From positions 1-37,118 of the forward strand of contig JASBVM010000036.1 in the NCBI GenBank assembly GCA_029961055.1: a stretch of DNA of 37,118 nt, written 5' to 3'. A model generated the notes under the pieces. It ran no database searches. It was not told the DNA's origin and was given only the letters and a program-made list of their open reading frames with translations. This document shows positions 17,725 to 25,682 of this stretch, in pieces. This DNA is from Bacillota bacterium (lineage in GTDB: Bacteria; Bacillota; Sulfobacillia; JAIMAT01). The first letter of the stretch is position 1. Every line of letters begins with the position of its first letter. Made by a program: the position numbers and the translations under genes.

Positions 17725-18836
17725 ACCAGGAGAAGCCGGTCCGGCTCGACCCGGGCGGTGCTGAGGCCCAGTCCCGGCGCCACCTCGGGCAGGAGGAGAC
17801 GGACCGGATCGGGCCGCCAGGCGGCCAGCACCGCCGGGCCCACGGGCCGACCGTCCAGGTCGAGGGCCACGGGGTCGAGCTCCAGGCGGTCGGGCGCGCC
17901 GCCGCTTCCCGGCAGGGCACGCGCCTTCACGTGCAGGCGGAGGGGACCGATCTCCAGCAGCATCTCGGGGGCGGCGAAGCCCACCCGCACGTCGCCGCCG
18001 ACGAGATCCGCCAGCGCGGCCGCGTCGAAGCCGAGATCCAGCTCCGGTGGCTGGAAGCGGATGCCGGTCGAGGAAGGCCGGGCGCCCGCCCAGGAGCGCC
18101 GGCCCAGGGCGTGCCAGAAGGCGAGGAGCTGCTGCTGGCCGGTCCGCCAGGCCTGTTCCCGCGCCTCCAGCTCCGACCAGGCCCCCGCCAGGCGCCGGCG
18201 CGCCTCCGCCAGAGCCCGGGCCCGCTCCCGGCGGAGCGTCTCCAGGCTCTGCCGCTCTGCCTCCAGGGCGCGCCGGGCGGCGACCACGCGACGCGCCTCC
18301 GCCTCCGCCCGATCCCGGGCGCGCCGCGCCTCCTCCGCCAGCTGCGCCGCCTTGCGCAGGAGCCCCAGCTCGTAGGCGCTCAGCCTCTGCAGGATCTCCA
18401 GCCGCCAGAAGAGGTCCCGCAGGCTGGCCGTCCCCAGGAAGACGTCCAGCATCCCCGGCGTCCCGCTCTCCCGCAGCCAGCGGAGCCAGGCGCCGGTCCG
18501 TGCGGCGGTGCTGCGCCGCTCCGCCTCGAGGACGGCGGCGCGGTTCCGGGCCTCGGCCAGGCGGCGCCGGGCGGCCTCCAGCTCCCGGCCCGCGGCCGCG
18601 GACGCCTCCTCGACCCGCGCCAGGCGGACGTCCAGCGCCGCCAGCTGGTCCAGGAGCGCCTGGACCTGGGCCTGCTCGCCTTGGACCTGGGCCTCCTCGC
18701 GGGGGAAGAGCGGCCCCGCGGCGAGGGCGGCCGCGGGGAGAGGCCGAGGGTCCGGGCGCGGAAGCGGCGGCAGGGCCGCCGCGATCCAGGCGGCCAGCAG
18801 AAACGCGAGCCCTGCCCTTCCCGCCGACCGCGCCAT
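17700..18836 (-). CDS. Secreted coiled-coil protein with CwlO/EnvC-like coil and unknown C-terminal domain
   Basis: This 378-residue protein starts with an N-terminal signal sequence (basic MARSAGR, hydrophobic LAFLLAAWIAAAL). Residues about 45-260 are an almost continuous Ala/Arg/Glu coiled coil. Within it, GMLDVFLGTASLRDLFWRLE (about 128-147) resembles the hinge found in the coiled-coil domains of CwlO, PcsB and EnvC, which regulate peptidoglycan hydrolases. Instead of the NlpC/P60 or LytM domain expected after such a coil, residues about 265-378 look like a beta-rich domain (LRLHVKARALPG, LDPVALDLDGRPVGPAVLAA) slightly reminiscent of DUF2993/YpmS-type lipid-binding folds. The ATG at 18836 has GGGAGGTGAGGG upstream. 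An upstream in-frame extension has no signal-like sequence and is rejected. Confidence 0.75.
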   Translation of the reverse strand: MARSAGRAGLAFLLAAWIAAALPPLPRPDPRPLPAAALAAGPLFPREEAQVQGEQAQVQALLDQLAALDVRLARVEEASAAAGRELEAARRRLAEARNRAAVLEAERRSTAARTGAWLRWLRESGTPGMLDVFLGTASLRDLFWRLEILQRLSAYELGLLRKAAQLAEEARRARDRAEAEARRVVAARRALEAERQSLETLRRERARALAEARRRLAGAWSELEAREQAWRTGQQQLLAFWHALGRRSWAGARPSSTGIRFQPPELDLGFDAAALADLVGGDVRVGFAAPEMLLEIGPLRLHVKARALPGSGGAPDRLELDPVALDLDGRPVGPAVLAAWRPDPVRLLLPEVAPGLGLSTARVEPDRLLLVYAPRSGD

Positions 18837-18981
18837 CGCCGCCCTCACCTCCCCGCCCAGGCGCCTCGTTTCGACGTTTCGACGGCGCCCGCGCAACCCT
18901 TCGCGCCGCGGAAGAGGAGCCCTGCCGGCCGCCTCGCGGCCGGCCCGGGCCGCGGGGCGGCCGCTGGGCGCCCCGCCCCGC

Positions 18982-18990
18982 TGGTAGAAT
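18982..18990 (+). promoter_or_regulatory. Extended -10 promoter element of hpt
   Basis: TGGTAGAAT combines a TGn extension with TAGAAT, five of six matches to the -10 consensus. No good -35 is seen, as is usual for extended -10 promoters. The predicted start near 18997 gives a 5' leader of about 20 bases containing the GGGGGGAGAG ribosome site. Confidence 0.55.
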
Positions 18991-19017
18991 GGGGGCCGGA
19001 ACGGGGGGAGAGACGGC

Positions 19018-19683
19018 GTGGAGAAGGCCCGAGAGGGGCGGGGGGAGAGCGTCCGCGCGGGGATCGCCGGCGCGGGGGTGTCGAAGGACGGCGCGCCGGG
19101 CGGGGGCTGGGCGGCCCATCCGGACGTGGAGCGGGTGCTCCTTCCTGCGGAGCGGATCCAGGCGCGGGTCCGGGAGCTGGGGCTCGAGATCGCCCGCGAC
19201 TTCGCCGGGCGACGGCCGCTGCTGGTGGGCATCCTGCGCGGAGCGGTCATCTTCATGGCCGACCTGGTGCGGGCCATCCCGATGGAGGTGCGGATGGACT
19301 TCATGGCCGTCTCCAGCTACGGCACGTCCAGCCGCTCCTCGGGCGTGGTCCGGATCCTGCACGACCTGGGCGAGAACATCGAGGGCGACGACGTGGTCAT
19401 CGTGGAGGACGTCATCGACTCGGGGCTGACGCTGGCCTACCTGAGGGAGACGCTGGCCACGCGCCGGCCGCGGGTGCTGAGGACGTGCACGCTCCTGCAG
19501 AAGGATTCGCCGGCGGCGCGCCGGGTGGGGGCGGACTACGTCGGCTTCGTCACGCCCAACGAGTTCCTGGTCGGCTACGGGCTCGACTACGCGGGCCGCT
19601 ACCGGAACCTGCCGTACGTCGGCGTCCTCCGGCGCGAGGTCTACGCCGGCGGCGCCGAGCCGGACGGGGGCGAGGGGAGTTGA
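19018..19683 (+). CDS. hpt: Hypoxanthine phosphoribosyltransferase
   Basis: HPRT salvages hypoxanthine (and often guanine) to IMP or GMP using PRPP. The 221-residue protein has [18 protein letters not shown], the flexible-loop region [14 protein letters not shown], the PRPP signature [14 protein letters not shown] (about 126-139) and [20 protein letters not shown] near the C-terminus. The GTG at 19018 has a strong GGGGGGAGAG site at good spacing, giving a non-conserved Gly-rich extension of about 36 residues before the fold begins at [10 protein letters not shown]. An internal GTG near residue 21 would shorten this. The next gene, guaA, starts 7 bp after the stop, so purine salvage and GMP synthesis are coupled. 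Confidence 0.96.
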   Translation: MEKAREGRGESVRAGIAGAGVSKDGAPGGGWAAHPDVERVLLPAERIQARVRELGLEIARDFAGRRPLLVGILRGAVIFMADLVRAIPMEVRMDFMAVSSYGTSSRSSGVVRILHDLGENIEGDDVVIVEDVIDSGLTLAYLRETLATRRPRVLRTCTLLQKDSPAARRVGADYVGFVTPNEFLVGYGLDYAGRYRNLPYVGVLRREVYAGGAEPDGGEGS

Positions 19684-19690
19684 GGCCCCG

Positions 19691-21247
19691 GTGACGGTGC
19701 CGGCGGAGGAGACGGTCCTGGTCGTCGACTTCGGCGCCCAGTACGCGCAGCTGATCGCCCGCCGCATCCGCGAGCTGGGCGTCTACTCGGAGATCGTGCC
19801 GGCGGCGGAGGCGCTCCGGCGGGTCCGGGAAGCCCGGCCGGGCGCCCTTGTCCTGAGCGGCGGGCCGGCCAGCGTCTACGAGCCCGGCGCGCCGCGCCTG
19901 GAGCCCGAGCTCTTCGCAAGCGGGTTGCCGGTCCTGGGGATCTGCTACGGCATGCAGCTGATGGCGCTGGCCCTGGGCGGCGAGGTGGCGGGCGGGGGCG
20001 GCGAGTACGGGCCGGCCGAGCTGCGGCTGGCCCCGCCGCCCGGGGCGGGCGGCCTCTTCCAGGGGGTGCCCGCGGAGGCGCAGGTCTGGATGAGCCACGG
20101 GGACCAGGTGAGGGCGGTTCCGGAGGGCTTCCTGCCGCTGGCCGCGACGGAGCGGACGCCGGTGGCGGCCATGGGCGACCCGCGGCGGCGGCTCTACGGC
20201 CTCCAGTTCCACCCGGAGGTGAGCCACACCCGGTACGGGCGCGAGATCCTGGCCAACTTCCTCTTCCGCGTGGCGGGGCTGCGCCCGAGCTGGTCCATGG
20301 GCGACTTCATCGAGGAGGCGGTGGCCGAGATCCGCGCGGCCGTGGGCGACGGGCGGGCCATCGCGGCGCTCTCCGGCGGCGTCGACTCCGCGGTGGCCGC
20401 GACGCTGGCGCACCGCGCGCTGGGCGACCGGCTGGTGGCGGTCTTCGTCGATCACGGGCTCCTCCGCCAGGGCGAGCCGGAGGCGGTCCGCGCCACCTTC
20501 GAGCCGCTCCTGGGCCGGCGTTTCGTCGCCGTCGACGCCGGGGAGCGCTTCCTCGGCCGGCTGCGCGGCGTCACCGACCCCGAGGAGAAGAGGAAGCGGG
20601 TGGGCGAGGAGTTCATCCGCACCTTCGAGGAGCTGGCGCGGCGGCTGGAGGCGGAGGGACCCATCGGCTGGCTGGTCCAGGGGACGCTCTACCCGGACGT
20701 GGTCGAGAGCGGCGGGCCGGGGGCGGCGACCATCAAGAGCCACCACAACGTGGGCGGCCTGCCCGAGCGGATGGATCTCCGCCTCGTGGAGCCGCTCCGC
20801 CGCCTCTTCAAGGACGAGGTGCGGGAGATCGGGCGCAGGCTGGGGCTGCCGGAGGAGATCGTCGGCCGCGAGCCGTTCCCGGGGCCGGGGCTGGCCATCC
20901 GCATCCTGGGCGAGGTGACGGAGGCGAAGCTGGCCACGCTCCGCCAGGCCGACGCCATCGTCCGCGAGGAGATCCGCCAGGCCGGCCTGGCCGGCCGCCT
21001 CTGGCAGGCCTTCGCGGTGCTGACGCCGCTCGCCAGCGTGGGCGTGATGGGCGACCACCGCACCTACGAGCAGACGCTGGTGGTGCGCGCCGTGACCAGC
21101 GAGGACGGCATGACGGCCGACTGGGCGCGGCTGCCCTATGATGTGCTGGAGAGGATCTCCACCCGGGTGGTCAACGAGGTGGCCGGCGTCAACCGCGTCG
21201 TCTACGACATCACCTCGAAGCCCCCGGCGACCATCGAGTGGGAGTGA
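19691..21247 (+). CDS. guaA: GMP synthase (glutamine-hydrolysing)
   Basis: GuaA aminates XMP to GMP using glutamine and ATP. The 518-residue protein is complete. The class I glutamine amidotransferase domain has [10 protein letters not shown] at the start, nucleophile C85 in VLGICYGMQ and the His-Glu of [10 protein letters not shown]. The ATP pyrophosphatase domain has the PP-loop [13 protein letters not shown]. The C-terminal dimerisation domain ends in the family hallmark [16 protein letters not shown]. The start is GTG at 19691. It lies just after hpt. Its usual partner guaB is in the window but on the other strand at 32059-33537. Confidence 0.98.
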   Translation: MTVPAEETVLVVDFGAQYAQLIARRIRELGVYSEIVPAAEALRRVREARPGALVLSGGPASVYEPGAPRLEPELFASGLPVLGICYGMQLMALALGGEVAGGGGEYGPAELRLAPPPGAGGLFQGVPAEAQVWMSHGDQVRAVPEGFLPLAATERTPVAAMGDPRRRLYGLQFHPEVSHTRYGREILANFLFRVAGLRPSWSMGDFIEEAVAEIRAAVGDGRAIAALSGGVDSAVAATLAHRALGDRLVAVFVDHGLLRQGEPEAVRATFEPLLGRRFVAVDAGERFLGRLRGVTDPEEKRKRVGEEFIRTFEELARRLEAEGPIGWLVQGTLYPDVVESGGPGAATIKSHHNVGGLPERMDLRLVEPLRRLFKDEVREIGRRLGLPEEIVGREPFPGPGLAIRILGEVTEAKLATLRQADAIVREEIRQAGLAGRLWQAFAVLTPLASVGVMGDHRTYEQTLVVRAVTSEDGMTADWARLPYDVLERISTRVVNEVAGVNRVVYDITSKPPATIEWE

Positions 21248-21311
21248 GCGAGCGGCCCGGGACCGGAGGGACGGCGCGGGAGCGGGACGGAGGCGCGGGG
21301 AGCGGATCGGG

Positions 21312-22385
21312 GTGCGCTGGATCAGGAGCGTGCATGAGCGGGTCTCGATGCTCTGGAAGGTGATGATCGCCAACGGGGTGATCATCATCATCGGCGCGGT
21401 CGGCGGCGTCGCGCTGACCCTCTGGGGGATCCGCGCCGGCGGGGTGCTGGAGACGATGCTCCCCTTCGTCGTCCTGGGGCTGTCGGCCACGCTGGCGATC
21501 AACTTCCTCCTGGTGGAGCTGGCCTTCCGGCCCATCTACCAGCTGCGCGACGTGATGGAGGCGGTGGAGCGCGGCCAGCTCGACGCCCGCGCGCCGGAGA
21601 TCCGGGACGACCCCGACGTCCGCCGGGTGGCGGAGACGCTCAACGCCATGCTGGACCGGCTGCAGGAGCAGCGGCGGACCGCGGCCTCGCAGATCCTGAA
21701 GGCGCTGGAGCAGGAGAGGAAGCGGATCGCCCGGGAGCTCCACGACGAGACCAGCCAGGCGCTGGCCACGCTCCTGCTCAACCTGGAGCTGACCAGCAGG
21801 GCGCTTCCGCACTGCAGCGACGACCAGGGCGGGAGCCAGGTGATCCAGGCGCGGAAACGCCTGCAGGAGAGCCGCGAGCTGGTGGAGCAGACGCTGGACG
21901 AGGTGCGGAAACTGACCATGGACCTCCGCCCGACCGTGCTGGACGACCTGGGGCTGGTGCCGGCCCTCCGCTGGTACGCCCACACCAAGCTGGATCCGGC
22001 CGGCGTCCAGGTGGAGCTGGACGTGACCGGCTTCGATCACCGGCTGCCGGACGAGATGGAGACCGTCATCTTTCGCGTCGCCCAGGAGGCGATCACCAAC
22101 GTCCTCCTGCACGCCCGCGCCCAGCGCGTCTCCGTGGAGCTACACGAGGAGCCCGATCTTCTCTATCTTCGGATACAGGACGACGGGCGCGGCTTCTCGC
22201 CGGAACAGATCCTCGCCCAGCCCGAACGGAGCATCGGTCTGGCCGGCATGCGGGAACGGGCCGCCCTGGTGGAGGGACGGCTCGAGATCCACTCCCGCCC
22301 GGGTCAGGGGACCACGGTCGAGCTCGCCATCCCCCGGAAGGAAGGGGCCCTTCAGGATGCAACGCATACGCGTGCTGCTGGTTGA
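21312..22385 (+). CDS. LiaS/DegS-like histidine kinase with minimal sensor region
   Basis: This is a 357-residue kinase. Two membrane helices (about 18-38 and 48-70) flank a loop of only some ten residues, so no real extracellular sensor exists. A HAMP-like segment (about 70-122) leads to a HisKA_3 domain with phospho-acceptor H144 in RIARELHDETSQALATLLLN and then the HATPase domain (EAITNVLLHARA, IQDDGRGFS, GLAGMRERAALVEGR). Such short-loop kinases are typical of Bacillota cell-envelope or membrane-state sensors, but no partner membrane protein such as LiaF is adjacent. The GTG at 21312 is preceded by GGGGAGCGG. The 3' end overlaps the regulator gene by 29 bp. Confidence 0.92.
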   Translation: MRWIRSVHERVSMLWKVMIANGVIIIIGAVGGVALTLWGIRAGGVLETMLPFVVLGLSATLAINFLLVELAFRPIYQLRDVMEAVERGQLDARAPEIRDDPDVRRVAETLNAMLDRLQEQRRTAASQILKALEQERKRIARELHDETSQALATLLLNLELTSRALPHCSDDQGGSQVIQARKRLQESRELVEQTLDEVRKLTMDLRPTVLDDLGLVPALRWYAHTKLDPAGVQVELDVTGFDHRLPDEMETVIFRVAQEAITNVLLHARAQRVSVELHEEPDLLYLRIQDDGRGFSPEQILAQPERSIGLAGMRERAALVEGRLEIHSRPGQGTTVELAIPRKEGALQDATHTRAAG

Positions 22386-23040
22386 CGACCACACCATCCT
22401 CCGCGAAGGGATCCGCTCGCTGCTCGAGGAGCAGGAGGACATCGAGGTGGTGGGCGAGGCGGGCGACGGCGTCCAGGCGGTGGAGCTGGCGGACCGGCTC
22501 CTGCCCGACGTGGTGCTGATGGACATCGGGCTGCCGCGCATGAACGGCGTCGACGCCACCCAGGCCATCCTCCGCCGTCACCCGGAGGTGCGGGTGCTGG
22601 TCCTCACCATGCACGACAACGAGGAGTACGTCCGCACCATCATGCAGGCGGGCGCCTCGGGCTACGTGCTCAAGCGCTCGGCGGCACGGGAGCTGGTCTC
22701 CGCCATCCGCGCCGTCCACGAGGGCCATACGGTCCTCAACCCCGAGCTGAGCCGGGCGGTCTTCGCCGGCAGCCACGCCGAGGGCGGCGGCCAGCCGCTC
22801 CTGCCGCGGCTCCAGGCGCCGGACGTGCTGACCGAGCGGGAGCAGGAGGTGCTCCGCCTGATCGCCCGCGGTCACACCAACCAGGAGATCGCGGACAAGC
22901 TGATGATCAGCATCAAGACCGTCCAGGCCCACCGCGGCAACATCATGGAGAAGCTGGACCTGCACGACGCGGTGGAGCTGACCAAGTACGCGCTCCGGGT
23001 GGGCCTCATCTCGCTGGACGAGTCGGAGGAACCGGACTGA
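22357..23040 (+). CDS. NarL/LiaR-family response regulator
   Basis: This 227-residue regulator pairs with the overlapping kinase. The receiver has D10-D11, phospho-acceptor D56 in VVLMDIGLPRMNG, the Thr in VLVLTMHD and the Lys in GYVLKRSA. A LuxR-type helix-turn-helix sits at about 158-215 (LTEREQEVLRLIARGHTNQE, ISIKTVQAHRGNIMEKL). The GGAAGGAAGGGG before the ATG lies within the kinase coding sequence, supporting coupled translation. The 3' end overlaps the last 35 bp of the convergent small membrane-protein gene. Its receiver and linker differ clearly from the regulator at 5388-6107, so these are two separate systems rather than a recent duplication. Confidence 0.93.
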   Translation: MQRIRVLLVDDHTILREGIRSLLEEQEDIEVVGEAGDGVQAVELADRLLPDVVLMDIGLPRMNGVDATQAILRRHPEVRVLVLTMHDNEEYVRTIMQAGASGYVLKRSAARELVSAIRAVHEGHTVLNPELSRAVFAGSHAEGGGQPLLPRLQAPDVLTEREQEVLRLIARGHTNQEIADKLMISIKTVQAHRGNIMEKLDLHDAVELTKYALRVGLISLDESEEPD

Positions 23041-23371
23041 TCCCGCGGTCGCTCCCCGGTCCCGCCGGGGCGGAGCCGTCCTCCGCGGGTGCGCCCGCGG
23101 TACCGCCCGCCGCCCGCCCCCGCAGCGCGGCGAGAGGGCCCGGCTGCTCCTCCCGGGGGACGAAGAAGCCCAGGAGCGCCACCGCCAGGGTCAGCGCCGT
23201 CAGCCAGAGCGGCGAGGGCGCCGACGGCGCCGCCTGGGCCGCGGAGGCGAAGGGGTCGGCGGGAAGCCGGGGCAGCCACCCCAGGTGCTCCATCAGGATC
23301 ACCGCCGCCAGGGCCAGCGCCTCGCGCCGGAAGCGGCGCACCAGCAGGGTACACCAGCCGAGACGCACCAT
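23006..23371 (-). CDS. Small two-helix membrane protein, function unknown
   Basis: This is a 121-residue protein with two hydrophobic stretches (REALALAAVILMEHLGWLP, about 16-34, and PLWLTALTLAVALLGFFVP, about 54-72), a Pro/Ala-rich loop between them and a Gly/Ala/Pro-rich hydrophilic tail. I recognise no family. The ATG at 23371 is preceded on this strand by GGAGACAGG at good spacing. An upstream in-frame ATG at 23440 would add 23 hydrophilic residues. It converges on the regulator gene and overlaps its end by 35 bp. Its position next to a sensorless LiaS-like kinase makes it a conceivable membrane partner, but this is a guess from position alone. Confidence 0.5.
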   Translation of the reverse strand: MVRLGWCTLLVRRFRREALALAAVILMEHLGWLPRLPADPFASAAQAAPSAPSPLWLTALTLAVALLGFFVPREEQPGPLAALRGRAAGGTAGAPAEDGSAPAGPGSDRGISPVPPTRPAR

Positions 23372-23599
23372 CCTGTCTCCATCCCCTTTCCGCGCCCTTG
23401 TCGCGCCTCCGCACGGGTCAGTATCCGTAGTGTAATCCATCGGAAGACCGGGTGGGCGCCCGACGGGCGGGAGGGGCCGGGGGCGGCAGGGGCGGGAGGG
23501 TTCCGCGGCCCGCAGGGGGGAGGGGCGGGCGATCGCGCTCCCTCTTCCTCCCGCGCCCGGTCTCCTTCACGACACGAACCAGCGAGGAGGAGTGCGACC

Positions 23600-24901
23600 A
23601 TGGACCCGCGGTACATCCGGCCCGAGATGGGCGTCCTCTGGAGCGACAAGGCCCGCCTGGAGCGCTGGCAGCGGGTGGAGGCGGCGGCCGCCCGGGCGTC
23701 GGCCGAGGCGGGGGTGATCCCGGCCGAGGCCGCCCGGGCCATCGCCGCCGCGCCCCCCGTCGACCCGGAGGCGGTGCAGCGCGAGGAAGCGGTGGTCCAG
23801 CACGACCTGATCGCCTTCACCACCGTGCTCGCCCGCTCCCTGGGGGAGGCGGGCCGGTGGCTCCACTACGGCCTCACCTCCAACGACGTCAAGGACACGG
23901 CGCTCGGCCTGGCGCTCCGGGACGCGGTGGACCTGCTTCTGGAGGACCTGGAGCGTCTCCGCCTGGCGGTGGCGGCGGAGGCGCGGCGCCACCGGGAGAC
24001 GCTGATGGCCGGGCGGACCCACGGCATGCTGGCCGAGCCCATCACCTTCGGCGTCAAGCTGGCCGGATGGCACGCCGAGCTCCTCCGCCACCGCGAGCGG
24101 CTCCGCCGGGCGCGCGAGGAGGTGGCGGTGGGGAAGCTGTCGGGGGCGGTGGGCGTCTTCGGCTTCCTGCCGCCGGAGGTGGAGGAGCGGGCGATGGCGC
24201 TGCTGGGGCTGCGCGCCGAGCCCGTCGCCACCCAGGTGGTCGCCCGCGACCGGCTGGCTGCGCTGGCCGGGGCGCTGATCACCCTGGCCGGAGGGGTCGA
24301 GCGCTTCGCGCTGGAGATCCGCCACCTGCAGCGGAGCGAGCTGGGCGAGCTCTTCGAACCCTTCCGCGGCGGCCAGAAGGGGTCGTCGGCGATGCCGCAC
24401 AAGCGCAACCCCGAGAAGGCGGAGCGGCTGACGGGGCTGGCGCGCCTGGTCCGGAACGAGGCGGCGGCGCTCTTCGAGGACCAGGCGCTCTGGCACGAGC
24501 GGGACATCAGCCACTCCTCGGTGGAGCGGGTGGTGCTGCCCGACCTCTTCGAGGCGCTGGACTACGCGCTCACCCTCCTCCGCCAGCTGGTGGAAGGGTG
24601 GGAGGTCCAGCCCGGCCGGATGCGCCGGAACCTGGAGGCGGGCGGCGGCCTGATCGCCTCGGAGCGGGTGCTGCTGGCACTGGTGGAGGCCGGCTGGAGC
24701 CGCGAGCGCGCCTACGAGCACGTCCAGCGAGCCGCCTTCCGCGCCTGGGAGCGGGGCGACGGCTTCCGGGCGGAGCTGGAGGCGGACGCGGAGGTGCGCG
24801 CCGCGCTGGACCCGAGCCGCCTCGACCGGCTCTTCGATCCCCGGGCGGGGCTCGGCCACGTGGACCAGCTCTTCCGCCGGGCGGGCATCGAGGCCGAGTA
24901 G
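23600..24901 (+). CDS. purB: Adenylosuccinate lyase
   Basis: PurB acts twice in purine synthesis, splitting fumarate from SAICAR and from adenylosuccinate. The 433-residue protein begins MDPRYIRPEMGVLWSDKARL, typical for the family. It shows LHYGLTSNDVKDTALG, the catalytic-His AGRTHGMLAEPITFG, the fumarase-superfamily signature GSSAMPHKRNPEKAE and DISHSSVERVVLPD. I chose the ATG at 23600 because GAGGAGG stands just upstream and the conserved N-terminus starts here. The 159-bp spacer before it is GC-rich, with no riboswitch that I recognise. It has only one possible isolated -10 (TGTAAT, 23431-23436). The final 40 residues are intact. Confidence 0.97.
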   Translation: MDPRYIRPEMGVLWSDKARLERWQRVEAAAARASAEAGVIPAEAARAIAAAPPVDPEAVQREEAVVQHDLIAFTTVLARSLGEAGRWLHYGLTSNDVKDTALGLALRDAVDLLLEDLERLRLAVAAEARRHRETLMAGRTHGMLAEPITFGVKLAGWHAELLRHRERLRRAREEVAVGKLSGAVGVFGFLPPEVEERAMALLGLRAEPVATQVVARDRLAALAGALITLAGGVERFALEIRHLQRSELGELFEPFRGGQKGSSAMPHKRNPEKAERLTGLARLVRNEAAALFEDQALWHERDISHSSVERVVLPDLFEALDYALTLLRQLVEGWEVQPGRMRRNLEAGGGLIASERVLLALVEAGWSRERAYEHVQRAAFRAWERGDGFRAELEADAEVRAALDPSRLDRLFDPRAGLGHVDQLFRRAGIEAE

Positions 24902-25009
24902 CCCCCGCGCGGGCGCGGCGGCCCTGCTCCCGCCTCCCTGGCCCTCCCCGCGACCGCCTGCCGGGGCCCGCCGCCCGGGCGACCGCATAGAGCGGCGCCC
25001 CGGGCTGGC

Positions 25010-25582
25010 ATGCTAGCGGGCGGGGGTTCTCGTCTGGTGCGGAGGGTGGGCATCGCCCGGCAAGGCGTGCGGGGGCCCGGCGCCGGGGGCCGCAGGGCCG
25101 GCGAACGGGCGCGGGTGGTCGCTCTTCTCGCCATGGGCCTCCTGGCGGCCGCCTGCAGCGCGGGCGGGAGCGGCGGTATGGGCGGTGGCGGGACTTCCGG
25201 CTCCTCGGGCGCCGTCAGCCGCGCCGAGATCCGCACCATCGTCCGGGAGGAGATGGGCTCGCCCCAGGCCTCGCAGTGGATCCGCCAGGAAGTCCGCTCG
25301 CAGGCGGTGGCGCCCGTCGTCCGCGAGGAGCTCGGCTCGCCCTCCATGCAGAAGAGGCTGGAGAGCGAGGTGATCCGCGCCCTCCGGAGCCCGGCCGGGC
25401 AGGCGGCGCTGGAGCAGGCGTTGACCGGCATCCTGCAGTCGCCGCGGGTGCAGAGCCAGCTCCAGCAGCAGGTGAAGAGCTCGCTGATGCAGATGCTGAG
25501 CAGCGGCGGCGCCTCGGGCGGTGGCGGCGGCGCCTCGGGCGGCGGGGGAGGAGCCGGCGGGGGAGGAGGAGGCGGAGGCTGA
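25010..25582 (+). CDS. GerD-like lipoprotein with polyglycine tail
   Basis: This predicted lipoprotein has up to 190 residues. A hydrophobic stretch, VVALLAMGLLAAAC, ends in a lipobox-like Cys (residue 49 from this start). A Gly/Ser linker follows. Residues about 68-165 form a helical, repetitive region (IRTIVREEMGSP, SPSMQKRLESEVIRALRSP, QAALEQALTGILQSPRVQSQ) that resembles the core of the spore germination lipoprotein GerD. The last 25 residues are almost pure Gly. The start is uncertain: ATG at 25010 gives a long basic n-region of about 35 residues, while GTG at 25115 would give a compact signal peptide but has no clear ribosome site. If the GerD call holds, the organism is a spore former. 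Confidence 0.6.
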   Translation: MLAGGGSRLVRRVGIARQGVRGPGAGGRRAGERARVVALLAMGLLAAACSAGGSGGMGGGGTSGSSGAVSRAEIRTIVREEMGSPQASQWIRQEVRSQAVAPVVREELGSPSMQKRLESEVIRALRSPAGQAALEQALTGILQSPRVQSQLQQQVKSSLMQMLSSGGASGGGGGASGGGGGAGGGGGGGG

Positions 25583-25656
25583 CCGGGGTCGCGGCGAGCC
25601 TCCTCGCTTCCTCGCTGCCTCGCAGGGGAGGGCGCGACGCCCGACGAAACCGGTCT

Positions 25657-25679
25657 CTCCGGGGACGAACTCCCCGGAG
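25657..25679 (+). promoter_or_regulatory. Hairpin overlapping the pcrA ribosome binding site
   Basis: The perfect inverted repeat CTCCGGGGA-CGAAC-TCCCCGGAG has a 9-bp stem and a 5-base loop. Its right arm contains GGAG of the GGAGG just before the GTG start of pcrA, so folding would hide the ribosome site. It also lies 75 bp after the lipoprotein stop and could serve as a weak terminator. Confidence 0.55.
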
Positions 25680-25682
25680 GCG

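Noticed and set aside
19550-21535. A minus-strand open frame of 661 codons opposite guaA
   Set aside because: It is a shadow of guaA with biased Arg/Pro/Ala composition.
23441-23599. A purine-type or ZTP riboswitch before purB
   Set aside because: The spacer is GC-rich and could fold, but I found no conserved riboswitch core.
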